Assembly: GCF_903914075.1 (NCBI RefSeq)
Contig: NZ_CAIWNQ010000005.1
Location: 62,001 to 126,000 of the forward strand
Reading direction: 5' to 3'
DNA from: Ruegeria sp. THAF57
GTDB lineage: Bacteria > Pseudomonadota > Alphaproteobacteria > Rhodobacterales > Rhodobacteraceae
DNA: 64,000 nucleotides
Within the stretch, counting starts at the first letter, position 1. Each line of letters opens with the position of its first letter. The translations under genes and the position numbers were made by a program. The notes beneath the pieces are model-generated. The model made no database searches. It worked only from the letters and a program-made list of their open reading frames with translations, and had not been told where the DNA came from. Below are positions 61,959 through 64,000 of this stretch, piece by piece.

Positions 61959-63230
61959 TTGCGCGACCACGACCAGTCCCTTTGGCAACAGACCTGCCGC
62001 GAACGGGTCGAAAGCACTGTGCTGACAAATACTCTGACCGTCGATCTTGCAGTGATCGGCGGGGGGTATACCGGCTGCGCGGCGGCGTTGACCGCGGCAC
62101 GCGCTGGGGCGTCGGTCTGTTTGCTTGAGGCGCAAGAGATCGGGCATGGCGGGTCAGGTCGCAATGTGGGGCTGGCAAATGCCGGATTGTGGCTGCCGCC
62201 CGAGGATATCCGGGCGCATCTGGGGGCGGCGTCAGGGGATCGCCTGATCAACCTGCTTGCTGACGCACCTGCCGGTGTCTTTGACCTGATCGAGCGGCAC
62301 GCAATTGATTGCGAACCTGTGCGCAACGGAACCCTGCATTGCGCCCATTCCTGTGCGGGTTTGAAAGACCTGCAAAACCGCTACGCGCAGCAACGCGCGG
62401 TGGGTGCGCCGGTTGAGTTGTTATCCACCGATCAGACGCGCCAACGCACAGGCAGCGCGGCTTTCCACGGGTCGCTGTTTGATCCACGGGCCGGAACCAT
62501 TCAGCCGCTGGGCTATGTGCGCGGGCTTGCACGGGCTGCGTCCGAGGCCGGGGTGCAGGTATTCACGCGCAGCCCGGGTCAGTCGCTGACGCGTGATGGG
62601 GATATCTGGGTACTTGAAACGGAACGAGGCTCGGTGCGGGCCAAGGCCGTGATTCAGGCCACAAACGCCTATCACCTAAACCTCGCTGCTTCGGCACCGG
62701 CTTATGTCCCCGTCTACTATTTCCAGTTTTCCACCGCACCCTTGTCGGACAACCTGCGCTCCAGCATTTTGCCGGGCGGAGAAGGGTGTTGGGATACTGG
62801 GTTGATCATGACGTCGTTCCGCGTTGATCAGGATGGCCGGTTCATTATCGGTGCGATGGGTGATCTTTCCCACGCGGGGGGCGGAGCGCACAGGCGCTGG
62901 ATTCGGCGCAAATTGTCCGAACTGTTCCCGCAACTGTCCGACCAGCCGTTGACTGAGGGTTGGCACGGGCGGATCGCGATGACCTCAGATCATATCCCGA
63001 AGATCACCGAGATTGGCCCAAATGCGCTTTCTGTCCATGGGTATTCTGGGCGCGGCATCGGGCCGGGAACCGTCTTTGGCCGGTTGGTGGCCGAAAGCCT
63101 GTTGCAAGAAGATCGCGATCTCTTGCCCGTCCCCTCGGTGGTGGAATACCGCGAAAGCTGGACTGGCCTGCGCCGCGCCTATTTTGAAACCGGCGCGGCG
63201 TTGACCCATTTTGTCAAAGCGCGGTTTTGA
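61959..63230 (+). CDS. FAD-dependent oxidoreductase, DadA/amine-oxidase type
   Basis: 423 residues. A TTG start at 61959-61961 is preferred because AAGGAG stands six bases before it; an ATG at 61929 has no ribosome binding site. Dinucleotide-binding motif VIGGGYTGCAAALTAARAGA with LLEA at its end, GSGRNVGLANAGLW, and a C-terminal HGYSGRGIGPGTVFGRLVAE that closes over FAD. Members oxidise amino acids or amines (D-amino acid, sarcosine, gamma-glutamylputrescine). Third gene of the operon controlled by the LysR protein. Confidence 0.88.
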   Translation: MRDHDQSLWQQTCRERVESTVLTNTLTVDLAVIGGGYTGCAAALTAARAGASVCLLEAQEIGHGGSGRNVGLANAGLWLPPEDIRAHLGAASGDRLINLLADAPAGVFDLIERHAIDCEPVRNGTLHCAHSCAGLKDLQNRYAQQRAVGAPVELLSTDQTRQRTGSAAFHGSLFDPRAGTIQPLGYVRGLARAASEAGVQVFTRSPGQSLTRDGDIWVLETERGSVRAKAVIQATNAYHLNLAASAPAYVPVYYFQFSTAPLSDNLRSSILPGGEGCWDTGLIMTSFRVDQDGRFIIGAMGDLSHAGGGAHRRWIRRKLSELFPQLSDQPLTEGWHGRIAMTSDHIPKITEIGPNALSVHGYSGRGIGPGTVFGRLVAESLLQEDRDLLPVPSVVEYRESWTGLRRAYFETGAALTHFVKARF

Positions 63231-63232
63231 AC

Positions 63233-63934
63233 TCAGACCGACCGGGTAATGCCGCCGTCAACGCGAATGTTCTGGCCCGTGATGTAACCCCCGCCTTCTG
63301 ACGCAAGCAATGCAACGACCGAGGCGATCTCATCATAGCTGCGCCCATATCGGCCCATAGGAATGCGGGCGCGGAAGTCCTCTTTCTCGGGCAGGCTGTC
63401 AATAAAGCCGGGTAGGACGTTGTTCATGCGGATATTGTCGGCGGCATATTTGTCCGAAAACAGCTTGGTGAAGGCGGCAAGGCCGGCGCGGAACACGCCC
63501 GAGGTTGGAAACACGGGGTCAGGCTCGAACGCGGCAAAGGTCGATATGTTGATGATCGAGCCACCGCCTTGCGCCTGCATGATCGGCGTCACCAGCCGCG
63601 TTGGCCGGACGGCGTTCATGAAATACACATCCATTCCCGTGTGCCAGTCTTCATCGGTCAGGTCCAGAATGGGCGCGCGCGGCCCGTGCCCCGCCGAATT
63701 CACAAGCACATCTATGCGTCCCCAATGGGCCATCGCTGCATCGACCAGTTTTTGCAGGTCGTCTGTCGACTGGTTCGAGCCGGTCACGCCGACCCCGCCC
63801 AGTTCATGCGCCAATGCCTCGCCTTTGCCCGACGAGGACAGGATGCCCACCTTGAACCCGTCGGCGGCCAAGCGGCGGGCGGAATCTGCCCCCATGCCGC
63901 TGCCACCTGCTGTAATTAGCGCTACTTTTGTCAT
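63233..63934 (-). CDS. Short-chain dehydrogenase/reductase lacking the YxxxK motif
   Basis: 233 residues; starts MTKVALITAGGSGMGADSAR, an NAD(P)-binding SDR motif, and has VLVNSAGHGP. Where classical SDRs have Ser...Tyr-x3-Lys, this protein has Ser131 in NISTFAA and then PTSGVFRAGL, placing Ser145 and Arg149 at the catalytic Tyr and Lys positions. The end (GYITGQNIRVDGGITRSV) is normal. It may be an atypical SDR with a different chemistry or a binding protein. It converges on the FAD oxidoreductase, two bases apart. Confidence 0.85.
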   Translation of the reverse strand: MTKVALITAGGSGMGADSARRLAADGFKVGILSSSGKGEALAHELGGVGVTGSNQSTDDLQKLVDAAMAHWGRIDVLVNSAGHGPRAPILDLTDEDWHTGMDVYFMNAVRPTRLVTPIMQAQGGGSIINISTFAAFEPDPVFPTSGVFRAGLAAFTKLFSDKYAADNIRMNNVLPGFIDSLPEKEDFRARIPMGRYGRSYDEIASVVALLASEGGGYITGQNIRVDGGITRSV

Positions 63935-64000
63935 CTCAAGCCTCCGATGTCTGGTGCCCTAAGGATGCGCTCTGACTGGCAGTTTGACCAATCAGTTCTT

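Overview
The window reads as chromosome of a marine alphaproteobacterium of the Rhodobacterales (Roseobacter-type). Grounds: moderately high GC; dense operons joined by ATGA stop/start overlaps; a urease operon divergent from urtABCDE; a zur/znu locus with a CobW-DUF1826-DUF6525 group; a Tad pilus locus; a methanethiol oxidase homologue; and an intergenic element carrying the CCCCCGAGGATATTTT core that I remember from roseobacter genomes. No rRNA, tRNA, CRISPR array, insertion sequence or phage gene was seen, and composition changes only in a few AT-rich promoter regions.

Layout. 1-3.6 kb: 3' end of leuD, then a TRAP transporter (dctPQM). 3.6-10 kb: small hypotheticals, methanethiol oxidase with a membrane partner, an AbrB-family membrane protein divergent from a GntR regulator with a 20-bp palindrome between them, and an acyltransferase-like gene. 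9.9-15.6 kb: a zinc regulon (cobW-like GTPase, DUF1826, DUF6525; znuA with a 90-residue His/Asp-rich loop; zur-znuC-znuB) with two matching candidate Zur boxes. 15.7-19.1 kb: a cobalamin riboswitch, a short overlapping leader ORF, a DUF1636 gene and a BtuCDF-type ABC importer. 19.2-31 kb: ureD-A-B-C-E-F-G on the minus strand, with two extra small genes inside, divergent from urtABCDE, so that urea uptake and hydrolysis lie together.

31-39.1 kb: a Tad/Flp pilus locus with two nearly identical pilins, cpaB, cpaE, cpaF, tadB, tadC, a prepilin peptidase and a LuxR-type regulator. No secretin gene is present, and a decayed TadG/TadE-like remnant sits between cpaB and cpaE. 39.8-45 kb: a five-gene branched-chain amino acid/amide-type ABC importer with a 20-bp palindrome in its promoter region. 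45.2-46.8 kb: gph, and an iron-box-controlled hemP operon. 46.9-50.9 kb: a 1021-residue kinase/M23/aminotransferase fusion and a hydroxyisobutyrate dehydrogenase-like gene, separated by the roseobacter-type repeat. 51-53.9 kb: copA-cueR behind a MerR-type promoter.

54-57.5 kb: three small genes divergent from a TetR regulator with three copies of one operator-like motif, then an acyl-CoA dehydrogenase. 57.5-64 kb: a LysR regulator divergent from an unusual operon (fused E1 alpha/beta dehydrogenase, FabD-like acyltransferase, FAD oxidoreductase), then a short-chain dehydrogenase that lacks the usual YxxxK residues.

The common theme is nutrient scavenging (zinc, cobalamin, iron/heme, urea, amino acids, C4-type acids) with visible cis-regulation. 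Nothing here is a clear new defence or mobile system. The least explained parts are the E1/FabD/FAD-oxidase operon, the leader ORF behind the B12 riboswitch, the small His-rich membrane protein in the urease operon and the eroded Tad locus. All assignments come from reading the sequence and from memory of protein families; no database search was possible.
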